This document shows positions 26,904-38,975 of a DNA stretch of 64,000 nucleotides, one piece after another (position 1 is the stretch's first letter; each line of letters begins with the position of its first letter). The stretch spans positions 1,967,490 to 2,031,489 of the forward strand of contig VXAI01000015.1 in the NCBI GenBank assembly GCA_013399305.1, read 5' to 3'. The notes beneath the pieces are model-generated. The model was not told the origin of the DNA, did no database searches, and saw only the letters and a list, made by a program, of their open reading frames with translations. The position numbers and the translations under genes were made by a program. Origin of the DNA: Rostratula benghalensis. Lineage: Eukaryota > Chordata > Aves > Charadriiformes > Rostratulidae.

Positions 26904-28674
26904 GCAGCTGGTAATTATTCGGAAAACACTGGTGCACCTCCCTCTACCAGAAATACTCTTGACTCATGAGATATAGAGATATCTCAGCTCAGGAACCCAT
27001 AAATATTTGCTGAACCAAAACCTTAAAATCTAATGATCTTAGTGGAACATAAACAAGTATCTTCCCTAGAGTAGTTCTGCAGTAATGAGAACGAAAAAAA
27101 AAATAATTTAGTTTGACATGTACGAGGGAAAAAAAGATGTAGCCTCAAACTGTAGAGTGGAAAAAGAGAGAAAAAGGAAATTCCTCTCTAGCTTTCATCA
27201 GAAATTTTGAAACTAGACATCAGTATGGGGGAAAGAGTGAAACCTGCAGCAGATGAACAGTATCTGGCTTTGTTAGAGAGCAGAATACATAAAATCATTT
27301 ACAGCAAAAAGACCATCCCAATACATCACACGCCTGGGACCAATATACAGCTCGGGATCAAAACAGAATGCCATCCAACAGAGAGATGTTGACTCTGCTA
27401 CTGATCTGGCCTTTTCCTGCTTAATTAAAGCTACTGAACACTTGAGCTGGAAAACTGTAATCCCCATTAAAGTGTCATTTTAGCGGTAGGTGATCAGACC
27501 TTTCAAGCTACAGTAAGTAATTATGCTAGCAGGAACCATGTGTGGTATTAATGCCACCATAGGAAAACCACATACGTGCAGTCAGCAGCACTGTTAATGC
27601 ACAGGCTGGTAACCAGCTAAGGATTACCAGGCAAACTAGCAGTCTGAATGGAGACAAAAGCCCCAGTAGCCATGCCCAGTGTCACGCAGAGAAGATGTGT
27701 GCCTCTAATTCCGTGTAAGCACTAGGTGAGATTGGGTAACCCTATCTGTGGGAGCAGGGACTGTGTGTAATGGTTATTTACCCTTCAGTTTGAAATAACA
27801 ATAAAGATTAAGGGTACCAAAAGAGTAGGCACAAAACAATGAACTACTCAGAGCATGAATATTTACTTTTGATCTCTATTACAATGCAGAAATAGCTGTG
27901 GAGGCCTAGGGAACAGAAATTGGTTTTGTACTGCGGTATGCTTTATGGACTAAGAAATGTGACCAAGGAAAGTCCCCAGTAGCACAAAACCCATGTATAG
28001 TCTGAAAGCCACCACAGATGCAACGTGCTTGCACTTCAGCCTCAGCAAAGTCTTTGTGAGCTGACTCCAAACCCAGCATTTGGGGGACAGGAAAAGAGAT
28101 GCCCAGTGGTTAGAAGGCACATTGACATGAAGCCGCATGAAACCGCTCATCCTCCAATGTCTGAATTACAGAAAGCAGCAAAACAGAAGAAAGCCAAAAT
28201 AAAACAAACCTCCTAATTAGTGTTAAAATAAAACAAAGGCACTTTCTTAGTAAGCAGGATGCACATTTTTCTGTAGTGTGCTCTTGTAGAGGTCGAGGAC
28301 TATCACTCACACAATGTACGAAAAGATGTAATCCCTAGGTATATACAAATCTTTTCCAAGTGTTTTTAAAGCTAGCGCCTGTAGCAATACATATTTTGCA
28401 GCAAATATTTAGAATGAAATATTTCATAAAGTACTTCAGCACTTCTTTGAGTGTTTAATTTATCTGACATAAAAGAACAAGAGTGTATAGCATTTTCCTG
28501 TAAGTGGATGTAAAATACCCATTGCATGGATCCCTATAATTAAAAAAACAGCAAATCATTGTCATTAATGCACAAGCAAGATCATAAATGAATACATTAT
28601 TAAGTCCTACTGAATTAATGTTTAACTGCAATAGAGTTGAAATTGAATGAGGCAATTAATCAGAGTAAGAACCG

Positions 28675-28700
28675 AAAAAAAAAAAAAGAAAAAAAAAAAA
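28675..28700 (+). repeat. A-rich run (13 A, G, 12 A)
   Basis: Simple sequence. No retro-copied element was recognised upstream. Confidence 0.85.
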
Positions 28701-29636
28701 GCCACATCTGTCTCACTTTGAATACATTGAGCAAAACGACCTTCAAAACGGTCCTGCCAATCAAACCACGCCGCCCACTGATGTGACAGCCCGGGTGCCA
28801 CCACAGAGAGAAAGTTTCCTCAGTGTAACAGATACAAGCTTTCCTTCTGAGTCACTTCATGGGTACATCTCACCCGGAGGGAATAAAACATTATGCCTCA
28901 AGGGTCTTATTTCATAAAGTCATGAATGTTCAGATGGTGAAGATCATGCTGGTTATAAATGTGAACTACATCTGCTCAAAGTCACTGGAAAATGAAACTG
29001 TGGGAGTTGACATACATTAATGATAATTTTAAAAGGCTTAATGCTCTCCAACATCTAGGGGAGGCTAAAAAAATTACGTTCAGAAGCTTTTGTTCTGTGG
29101 ATTGTGCTTTGATCAACCAAAATACATTAAGTTAAATTTTTCCTCATCAGTCTTTAACTCCAGTGGAATTTTCTTTAACGGGTTAATTAAACTCCCTCAG
29201 GTTCTTAACTGTTGAAAAGTCTTAGTTCAATTTATTTCAGAGTTTAAGGAGGAATAAAATGATAATACTAATGATGATAATGACCCTTATCCGAGCTAAA
29301 GCTTCTTGCACTTCCCATGCAGAAGAGTGTCTATTGTTCACGAGTCCTACCTCTGACAGATAGGTAGGTATATGTGCTTTTCTTCGGTGTAACATATTAT
29401 GAATATTAAACAATATTTTAAAAGAAAAAATCCATTGGTATTTTTGTACCGAGTTCTTAAGCAATAATTATCTTTGAATAAAGATTTTTTTTCTCTTAAT
29501 GCAAATGAACTGCAAATTTTCCAAACCGTAATTGTTTTCCTACATCGCATTGATGGAGCAACTGGCATGTAGGTAATCAGCATACTCATTTCCCTTTCAG
29601 CAGCAATGAGGACTAGAGTAAGGGTTTTCCGTTTAG

Positions 29637-29670
29637 AAAAAAAAAAGGAAAAAAAAAAAAAAAAAAAAAA
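29637..29670 (+). repeat. A-rich run (10 A, GG, 22 A)
   Basis: Simple sequence. No flanking target-site duplication was seen. Confidence 0.85.
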
Positions 29671-30646
29671 GCTCAGATATTCATTGATAAAGCAGCTAAT
29701 AATTAAGGGTTAGGAGAGTTTGCCAGAGAGCTGAATAGCGGTTAACCTGTTCCTACACTCCTGCCATCATATCGATGAGTGCGTAAAAACCATTCTGTGG
29801 CTCTACAATGGACAATAATTTGTCATTTGTGCACAATACATAGCTTTTTACACCAAAAAAAGCCAAGTCCAGCCATTACAGTTATCTTTCCATTAACACT
29901 TGCAATGACCCATTTGCCCACAGTGCATAAAAGGTCCCGTCAGTGCAGCTGGAGATCCTCAGGAGCGTATCTACACGCATGAGCATGTACCACCTCCATT
30001 CATCGGGGAGAGCCGGTGTCTCAGGCTCCAGTTCACCCAAGTCACTGCAATTTTTATGGTGCATTTGAAAAGCAACACCCAGCACCGAGAACTTTAAAAA
30101 CTTGTTGGAAAACTGAAGTCTAGTGCAGGGAATTGGAGTGTGGGATAAGAATGGTTGTGGGTAAGCGGGGAGGAGGATGGCAGGGTGGGTTTCTGGCCCC
30201 TGTCAGCTTTTGGACTTTCAAGAGTTGCTCCATGCCTATTTGCTCATCCCCTAAGCCCATGGAGTCCCCTCAGTGAGCAGGGAAACTGTGCTTAACTTTT
30301 AGGTAACAGTCTAGAGCCAGTATTCTCTGCTGATCCGCATACCCCTCTCTTCTGTAAGAGTCATAGAGTAGTTAATCATACAGAGATGCTTATTCATCTG
30401 TTATTTGGTTTCAGACCGTGATCTCTCTCTAGCTCTGTATGAAGAGATGGTGGGCTTGGTGGGAGTGGACAACAGTTGCACAGAGGTTTTGATATTCATA
30501 ATTCTCTACCAAAACTTGTAATACTGACTCAAAGCCATGGGCTATGAGGAACGTAGTGAGATAAGTTTGTTTCAGCTACTGTAGAAAGCCTGAGGAATAC
30601 AGACTGCATGTGCCTTCTCCCTGGTCACATTTATTAATGAGTGCAG

Positions 30647-30746
30647 ATCAGAGATGGAACTGGAAAGCGCAGCCTTGGGAAGCATCAGGTCCCGTTTCCT
30701 CAGAAAAGTGATTTGTGGAACATGCCAAGACTCACATCAGATAAAG
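30647..30746 (+). other. Exon-like segment with a start codon and phase-0 donor, plus strand
   Basis: Seen: an acceptor-like GTGCAG ends at 30646. An ATG at 30654 sits in a good Kozak context (GAGATGG). It opens 31 codons beginning MELESAALGSIRSRFLRKV and ends exactly in phase at AAAG|GTGAGT. The peptide contains a C-G-T-C motif. The acceptor's pyrimidine tract is only moderate and there is another AG just before it. It is antisense to the host gene and no family was recognised. It could be the first coding exon of an unknown antisense transcript, or chance. Confidence 0.15.
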
Positions 30747-31407
30747 GTGAGTACCTTTAAGGACCGGGAATACTCTTCCATATTTTAAGGGCTTTTAGAT
30801 AAACTTAAGACAATTCCCTAAGATACATTTTCAGGATGGCAATACTTTTTTTGGGATACCAGTGTGAGATCCAGGCATGTCTGGATACATGCCAGTATGT
30901 ATCAGCCTATTCTACCCTCCTCTGACACAAGATCTGCTCCAAGTGTTAACATCCAATATGAAGATTTTAACAAACTGTGGCACAGGGTATCAATTCGATA
31001 CAAACCCGGGATAGAAGAGCACTGCAGGATGGAGCCATCGCTGCACAGGGCTCTTTCAGCCTTGGCTGCCAAGTGTTAAGATACCATTGATTTTGGTAAA
31101 CTGATCACAACAAAATGGTTTATCAGCACCTAAATGCAAAGGAGAGAATTAATAAAGCCAACTATCTGTACGGTGATCCTGTGTCATGGGAAGATGTAGG
31201 ATTCAAGGCAGAATCCTGACCTGACCATTGCCAATGGCCTACACTTTGTTGAGTTGCGCGAGAAGGGTGTTGGGTCTGTAACCGAAAAGGTGAGCGATGC
31301 AGAAGGAAGAGAAAGAAGAGAGTGGTAGCAGGCACAATTCACAAACACACACAAACCCAAAAGATAAAATCAACAAAGTAATTAGGTTTCAACAGAAACA
31401 TGACAGT

Positions 31408-31442
31408 TCTTTTTGTTTTGTTTTGGGGTTGTTTTTTTTTTC
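31408..31442 (+). repeat. T/G-rich simple tract
   Basis: TTTTG units then T10, ending TCAG. It resembles a splice acceptor on plus, but no exon was recognised after it. Confidence 0.8.
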
Positions 31443-34400
31443 AGTTGAATGTTAATTACTGTGCCTTACAGCAGAGATAACGAGAGGGTTTTACTGCTTG
31501 GCATTTTTCAAACAAAGACATGAAAAATTCATGAGCAGGGAAGACCTTGGTGTTGAGCTTCAGTTTTCTTGTCGAGTATTTTAGCTGTGGAGGTCCTTGG
31601 GAAGGTTACATGGCAATATCCAAGTCTAAAGGATGCCTGTCAGCTGGATCTAAAAGCAACAGGAATTTCATAGGCTACACGTAACGGTGTCAACGTACCT
31701 TCACTGGCCAGCAGCGTCTTCAGATGGTTCATCTGAAGTCAAGAAATGCTGATGTCTACACATCACTCCAAAAATGGTCCAAATGTACCTTTGTGCTGAC
31801 GATCAGAGACCGGGCTCCAGGGCAACTTTGCCAGTCACAGAAATTTCATCAGAAATTTGCACAGTCCAAAATGTCTCCTTTTAACTGGGAAGAAAAATCC
31901 TGCTACATCTGGCATGGCTTCTAAGAAGATCTCAAGTCTCTTTTTCAAGTAATTGGCTTTAGACATGTGGATGTTTTGCAAGTTAGCTGTACCTTTATTA
32001 AAACTCAGTTGAGGGCTTTTTTTTAAAAGGTTACAAAAAGGAGCGCTGGTTGCTGACACGTAGGTCAGGCACAGATCAAGTGTGAGGAGAATAAGGCCGT
32101 TTAGTGGACTAACAAGAAACAAGTATAACTCAAAAGCTTTTGGGATCATGTGAAACTCCTTCCCTTCCCTAATCAAATTCACCATAGCAGAAGCAGGAAT
32201 CCAATGAGGTCTTCGAAGGCTGAACCGCTCAATGTTTTCTTTCCTTGTTAGTTTAATAATGAGAAATCCCTCAGGTGAGTCACTAAGAATCATTCTTCAA
32301 ATCAGAAACTTCCCTAATCCATGGCCCCCACGCTTTTAAGAATTATTCTCCATAAAAATTCTCAGTGTATCACCGCTTCCAGAATACAGACTATTGGACA
32401 AAGAGCAGATAACAGTCACGTGCACAGTCTGTGTGCTCTGCCTGTGCTGAGCTTCGCACAGACACGACAACTCGGTAGCATAGAACATGCTGTGAGATCA
32501 GAATCCTGAATTGTGAATTTGAGGCAATTTCTGAATTAATCTCCCTTTGCAGAAAGCCTTTTAGGCAAGAAGGCAGATTTAACATAGGCTTAAGGCTCTG
32601 AAGTTAGGCAAGAACCTTCAGCTAAAAATAATAACAAACAAGGAAAAACCTCTCATAATTGTAGCTATCTTTAAGACCTCAATGGAGCCAAAGTTCATGC
32701 TGGTACATCGATTCTCTCCCAAAGTACTGTTTGGCAGCAAAGACTCTTCTTTAGAACCAAATTTTCTAGTCTGATTAGTTTGCAGGTGTTTCCTATACCT
32801 GGTGTTTGGCTCATAGAGCTTAGTTTCATACGTAACACCACATTGCTGGGAGGTATTTCTCTTGCTAGTGTTGGTACTGTGAAACCCAAAAGGGTTTTGG
32901 CAGTCACGGAGGTGCTTACCAGCATTTTCTAACAAGGACACTGGAACTGGAAGGCAGGATTTGATGATGTTTCCTAGTGCTAAGCTTTCAGAAGTAAAGA
33001 TACAGTCCATCAGCTAAAGCACAACACTCTGAACGCTCACAACACTCTCAGATAAGTGATGTAGACAAATTCATAACTAGGGCTCTTCTTCCTACAAACT
33101 AAACTACAAACCCTTACAAAGCAGCAAACCCTCCAGTCAAAGTAAGTACTCCTTCACTCTGCTGAGATTTCACTCAACTGTTACCACCACTTCCTTGCCT
33201 AGAAGAGCAATGGGATTTAACTTCTACTCTAAAAGCAAAAAGTTGTTGTGAATATTAAGTCTTTGTTTTACACTCAAGTGACAGGGAAGAATGCTGGCAG
33301 CTTCTCGCTTTTATAAGCTGTTGCTGACAAATGCCATCCTGGTGTTGAGACATATCTGCTGATGTTTAGAGGAAACATGGTAAACAAGAGACAAAAAGTC
33401 AAAGGAGAAGTAAATAAACACACTGGTTTCATCAACTCTGTATCTTAGACTGGTGATAAAGAAAGATGGAGTGCATTTAACCTCAACGCGCCTCCAGTAT
33501 GGACCCACACTATTCCATGTGCTTGTGACCGCCGTATGCTCGCACCCTTCCAACCCTGCCGTCTCAGCCAGCCCCTCTCAGCTCTTCTGGGTGCAACAAG
33601 GCACAATATTGCTCTTCCCAGCTGTTCTTCTCCACGTTTCACTCCCTGGCTGTATTTCTCTGCGCAAATGATCTTCTCCTACTTGGGACACATATTTTTG
33701 TTTCAGGAAATGTCTTTTGGAGATTTGCCCTGCTGGCAAAATTGTGAGGATGGATTCTCAGCTGCACCCTCAATCTGTGGGGAGCAGTGAGTGGGGATTG
33801 ACAGCTGATATAAAATTACTAACTTTTGCTTTCTGAAAGCTGACGCTGTGCTTGCCATATCTTTGGGACAGACTACACTGGCAAACCACATCCCATCTGA
33901 CTGTTTCAAGGCTTGGTGGACCCGTCAGAGAATTCAGCACTGCGTGTGGAGCATTTCGGATGTCGGCTTTCTGGTCCCAGTCTGAGCCTGGTTCCTGCAT
34001 GACCCAAGCAGAGAAATTCTCTGTCATTCCTAAGGAAACACCTGGCCTAATAAAAAAAGGAGAAGAATTCCAAAGCCATTTGCTGCCCCTGTCACCTTAG
34101 CTTGCATCTCTTCATCCTGCAACACCACAGCCATCCCGGTATGAAAAAGAAAAGATAAATATATCTCTGTAATAATTTCTGACTCTGCATTTAGGGACAA
34201 CAGAGCGGAGTTCAGGTGTCAGTGATGCCCAGTTTCCTCCCGCTGAAGCAAACTCCCACCAGGGTTACTGAGATCCCAACCAGCGTCCTTCTGAAATGAG
34301 TGTCTGGGCTCTACCACTCGCTTTCAGTATCAGCATGAATCCTTCACAAACCATCTTTTTTCAAAGTTTTCACTCCTGCCAAGTGTCTTCTTTTTTTTGT

Positions 34401-35408
34401 TTGTTTTAAATCAAAGCAAGCTGTCTCTTCCTCTGCCTGCTCTTCCCTTGCAATCCTTTTTGTTCCTGCCATAGTAGGAAGCTCTGTCTTTTCATTTCAC
34501 ATCACTGCAAAGTTGCAGGTGAAATCTGTTAGACCACGGAGCAGCTAATGCAACAAAGGAGAAGTTTTGACTGAAGAAAAGTGCCCTGTAGATTTTAATA
34601 TCAGTATCTCAGGTTGACCAATTTGTAGCTTGGTTTGTGCCCTGGAGCTCCTCACTGAGAACATTATGGGGTAAAATCAGGGCTGGTTTTTGTCCACTGT
34701 TCCTGGCCCAAACCATTTATCACACTGGAGCTGCAGACACAGTAAACTACACCACTTTGCTCCGGTTTTAAGTATGAAAGCATCTATGTATGAGTCACCA
34801 GTACTACCAGCATGACCAATTTGGTTTCCACTTTACCAGAAATCCGGTAACTAAACCTCTAAGGAATAAGCCAGGCCTAATGAATGTGCATAACTTATGT
34901 ATTCAGACAGAGGGTCCCTCCTGTTTCTCCCGGATACTACTGAGCTGAAACCGTGCTGGAAATGGTTTTGCAAAAAATTAAAATGTCCCAGTACTCAAAA
35001 GGTAAACAGGGAATTTGAAGTTAGTATATCATTTGCTGTTTAAAAAGGCATTTGCCTTAGGTGTAAGGGGAAACTTACATGGAACCAAACTGCAAAGACT
35101 CTTTCCTCTCCCCTTATACCATTGAGACATCTCTCTTGTGTATTTTTAAATTATTACCTAGTGTATTTATTTTTTCAGGTTTGGGTCCAATCTACAAGAT
35201 AAAGTCTGATCAAAGAGGCAGAACTCAGAAAGGAAAAATCCTTCATTGAAGAAAAGAAGTTCTAAAGTGTGTCTGTTCTCAGAATTCTTTCCTTTAAGAG
35301 GTTTATTTTTGTTTAGCACTTACTGATCTCTTTAAACTCTGCCAACATCTAATCCTGGCATTTTAAAGATACAGGTTTAAAAAATGATCCATCTCCACTC
35401 CTAATGCA

Positions 35409-35896
35409 CGTAATGTTCCTAGTGACAGATTCGTCTCCGTTGGAGCGTGTCGCTGTCCCCAGAGCGCCCCGGGGCTGCTGAGGCTGCGGTGGGCGCAGTC
35501 AGACCCTGAACAGCCGGGGCAGTTTCGGGTGCGAGCCGAGGCACGGAGTGGGGTTATGACTGGACGGCTCACGAGCACCTGCAGGCACCACGCTGGGCAC
35601 CGTTCATTCTCTCGCTTTCATGAGAACCAAAATTCAGCCTCCTACGCACCCACCGCAAAGAGGAAACTCTACACAGATACAGACAAACTGATGGTGGCCG
35701 ATGGTTAAAGCGGGGAGGAATAGAACCAGGCAAAGCCACCGGAACAGCGACAAACCCGCTGCGTGGAGCTGCCCCGTGACAAGACTCCACCATTTTCATC
35801 TTGAAATTACAGGCGTCCTCCGTCCGATGCTCATTTGCCCAGGAAAGTAACGCAGCTGCGGGGTCAGTTCTATCCTGACTTAAGCTCTTTTCCCGC
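35409..35896. promoter_or_regulatory. Orphan intragenic CpG island
   Basis: Seen: by hand count there are about 34 CpG dinucleotides in about 490 bp, with GC around 55%. That puts observed/expected near 0.9 by estimate, far above the CpG-depleted surroundings. Densest at 35430-35580. On the minus strand (the host gene's direction), a TCA|GTAAGT donor lies just below it, with the exon end at 35324. An alternative non-coding or short first exon could therefore start in the island and splice there. Known: CpG islands inside genes often mark alternative promoters or enhancers. The promoter role is inference, and no TATA box or known first exon was recognised. Confidence 0.5.
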
Positions 35897-38620
35897 TGAG
35901 CTTAATAAAAGATGGAGAGTACTCAAGTGATTTAGGCATGTCTCACAGTGGGTTAGTGACTCATCTGGGTTTAGAAAATACTCAGGGTTTTTCCTTGCTC
36001 ACAGGCCTATATTTCCAACACAGTATTTTCTTTTGACTATTCCTGTTTTCATTTCATCTGGTTTCCATTCAGTAAAATTAGAAGCATAAAGTTTAAACTA
36101 TATTGTGGACTGGTGAAACATTCAAACACACAGAGGAGTTTCTATTGAATGCAGGCCATTTGCTGAGACTCATTATCAGCTAAGCATCAACTAACGAAGG
36201 CTGCCAGATTAACTGTCCTCAGCCATGCAACAGTAGAACGTTTTCCTTGTCTCCAGCTGCCTATCCAGGGTTTTTTTTCATTTATGGAAGTGGCTTATAG
36301 CACAAGATTACTAGACACAGGCGGGCTGCCTTGGTTGCACTGAATGTAATCCCCAAAGAATTTTTGAACACGTAAGTCTGATACTTGCTATTTCACCAGC
36401 CTCAGAAACGTTGCAAGGCACAGGTAGCACAAAAAAGAAGGCATTTCTTGGTGATAAGAGAAAAGAAAAAAGATTAAGAACAATGCAGATTTGTTTTCAA
36501 AGTACTGCAAAATAAAGCAACTTTAGAGAGTTTACAGACGCAGTTCTTTTAAAATCCAGCTGCTAGATCATTCTCATACAGGATAAATGGTTTCAGTTCA
36601 CAACACATTCAGATGCTAGCTCCAAAACCCTAGATCCAGCTTGTTCACTGCTTCAGAACACAGGAAAAGACAGGAATAAAGACTTAAATTGGGGAAACTA
36701 CCCAATGTTACTGCCTTACTCAGTTAAGCATTTTACTTAATTGCTACAGGCTTCTATTAATGAAAAAATGGCTGTAAATTGGATTCATTAGGCCCTGTAG
36801 TGTGCAGAAAACTCTCCTTGTTGAGACAACTTTATGCTGCTGCAAGTAACCACGTACCATTTGGGAAAACCAAATTAAGCCAACGAAGATATCAAACGTG
36901 ATCATTTGGTTGCTTGCCTCGGCCATGGCTGTTCTCTGCAGGATCCACAGCCTGACACTGCCCAAGTAAACCCCCGTTGGGGGCACCTGGGACAGTCCCA
37001 TCACTCCTACTGCAGGAGGAGTGACATCATCTCAAGGAGGTTTTTACAGGGTGATGTGCCTACTTGCCATGACTTGAGGGCAGGCTTGCTAATGCTCAAA
37101 CGTTAAGAGTTAATAGACAACTTCATAACTAGTGTGTTGAATATCAGCTTCAGTGAAGAACAATCAGCAGGTGAAAGCCTAAGGAGTTATCATCTCTTTT
37201 CTAGGGACAGTCAGATTAAATGAGACCCACTGGGAAAGCACTGGGGTTGACCACTGCCTGTGCTGCCTTGGACACGTCTTTGCCGTCAGAGCTTTAGTTT
37301 GGTAACTTTCAAGAGCTCTTCATGAAAAACAAGAGTATTCTCTGGAGCTCAAAGTAAAATGTACTCATCTGGGCGTTTCAGTGAAGTTCTCAAACCACCA
37401 TATTGACATATATGACATATATGTCATATATCTCTACTTGGATATTGTTATATCCCAGTAGAGGACAACAGGCTACAACTGCCTCCTCTCACTCTTGTAA
37501 CATCCTTCTCCTCACACCAGTCTGCAGCTCTTCTCACACTGAGGTATTTACCTTTTCGAGCAGATAACAGTGACAAGCAGAGATCTGATGAAGACCAGGA
37601 CATCACCATGCTCCTCTCAGAGCGGACACCATCCCACCAGCACAAGTGAGGTGCAGTTCAGAGGCTGCAGTTAGAGGGACATTCCCGATGGATAAAAACA
37701 GACCAAAAGCTTCACCACCAGGTGCCATCGCAAGGCACGAACCTCCAGTGCCAGCAGAGGTGGCAGGAACAAAGAGCTCTGCAGGGCTAGAGACTTGGTG
37801 TCTCATCCCAGGTTCTCGTCCTCTGCCCAAGTCCCTGTACCCACCTAACACTGCCACATGACAGAGCTTCAGGAACTCACCAAACTCACACAATTTTCAA
37901 AGTTTCTAGCATATTTCAAAACCAAAGTCTTTCTATTAAGCTTCTACTGAATGCATACACACACACCCACCCCCCTATCTACCAGGTAAACGTAATCTGC
38001 CTTCATCTTGCAGAGACGAGAGAAAGTTTGCTCATAAAAGTACTTTTAGCAACGTCTGAAATACAAACTGCAATTCAAAATCAAGGGTTTTTTTGTTCCC
38101 TTTTATCTTATGTTTATAATTGGCACCACAAACCAGGAACTGCTAGCAGTGGAAGAAGCTCTTTTACCAAAACAGTATATCATTCCTGACATTAGCCGTA
38201 TGGGAATTCACTGTAACAGTGATCTATATTCCCACACTGCCTTCAGATTGGTTTAGCAAACAGAATATATAAATGCTGAACTACTACAATAGTTCTATCT
38301 ACCACTCCTGCTCCTCTGAGACAAACACAAAAAAATTATGCAGTTGGGCAGGCAAAATCCTATGTTATGTGTATGAAAAAAACCCCAAACCTGTAATGAA
38401 AAACTGTTTCTTTTTAAAGGGTCTGGATGAAGTCCCATTCAAAAACCAGGCCTATCAACACACCATAAAAACTCTTATCAATTAGGAAAAAAATTCTCAT
38501 CTATTTGAAGAGAAATAAGGCTGTCCTCCTCACTGTCACACTATAAAGAAGTGCTATCATTTCCACACGGGAATGCTTTCTTTTTTTTTTTTACTAACAC
38601 CGCAACACTTCTTTTAACAC
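35897..38620 (-). other. Upstream intron: unique sequence with AT palindrome
   Basis: AT-rich unique sequence without a supported exon. A perfect 24-bp AT-rich palindrome lies at 37408-37431, a short CA/C-rich run near 37960-37976, and a T run at 38581-38592. Open frames near 37.45-37.9 kb overlap on both strands and resemble no known family. Confidence 0.5.
37408..37431. repeat. Perfect 24-bp palindrome without spacer
   Basis: The half-site ATATATGACATA is followed directly by its exact reverse complement. It sits in a local direct repeat of TGACATATA. Confidence 0.9.
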
Positions 38621-38631
38621 GGTATGACAAG

Positions 38632-38975
38632 TGTCGTGCCTCTTAATGACACTTTGTTATCCGAGCAGCTGGCTTTCACAACGCGATGTGGCAGAAGGAA
38701 CTTCAGCGGCAGAAGCAGGGCTGCCAATCACGGGCACGTCCCGCAGCCATCTCTCTGGCTTTGTCAGAACTCGCCTTTGCCCTATTTTGGAAGAAGGCAA
38801 AGGACTGGAATCTGTTATTTAGACGTTATCCGAGGAGTCTGTTTAACATTCATCCCGTTCTCCAGGGAATTAGCCTGGAGGGATGGGCTGCAGCCGTTGG
38901 CTTTGCCGAGAGCTGCCGGTGGAGGGTCCCAGGCTGATGGGCTCAGCCTTGGCAACAGCGAGAGGAGCCCAGTGC
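38632..38975. promoter_or_regulatory. CpG-rich patch, possible second orphan CpG island or enhancer
   Basis: About 17 CpGs in about 340 bp, GC near 55%, observed/expected estimated around 0.65, so borderline for a CpG island. It lies about 2.7 kb from the stronger island at 35.4-35.9 kb. A GTTATCCGAG motif occurs twice, about 150 bp apart, and a CTTGGCAACAG (RFX half-site type) string lies near its end. Open frames on the plus strand (38624-38989) resemble no known protein and probably reflect high GC. Confidence 0.3.

Larger units (their letters stand above)
25510..35400 (-). other. Upstream intron: middle part, unique sequence with A-rich runs
   Basis: No supported exon of the host gene. 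Contents: ATTA/TAAT-rich patches at 25,530-25,590, 26,600-26,680 and 27,415-27,535; a 23-bp tandem duplication (26858-26903); A-rich runs at 28675-28700 and 29637-29670; a T/G-rich run at 31408-31442. One exon-like segment on the plus strand (30647-30746) is listed separately. The 152-codon minus-strand frame at 31835-32293 shows no family features and is about the longest expected by chance. Confidence 0.5.

Noticed and set aside
31835..32293. 152-codon minus-strand open frame on the host strand
   Set aside because: With a stop frequency of about 5.5% per codon, about one frame this long is expected by chance in the window. No domain features or codon pattern support it.
35363..35799. Minus-strand frames in the CpG island as a coding exon
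   Set aside because: They resemble no known protein and stop before the donor at 35324. They are better explained by high GC.
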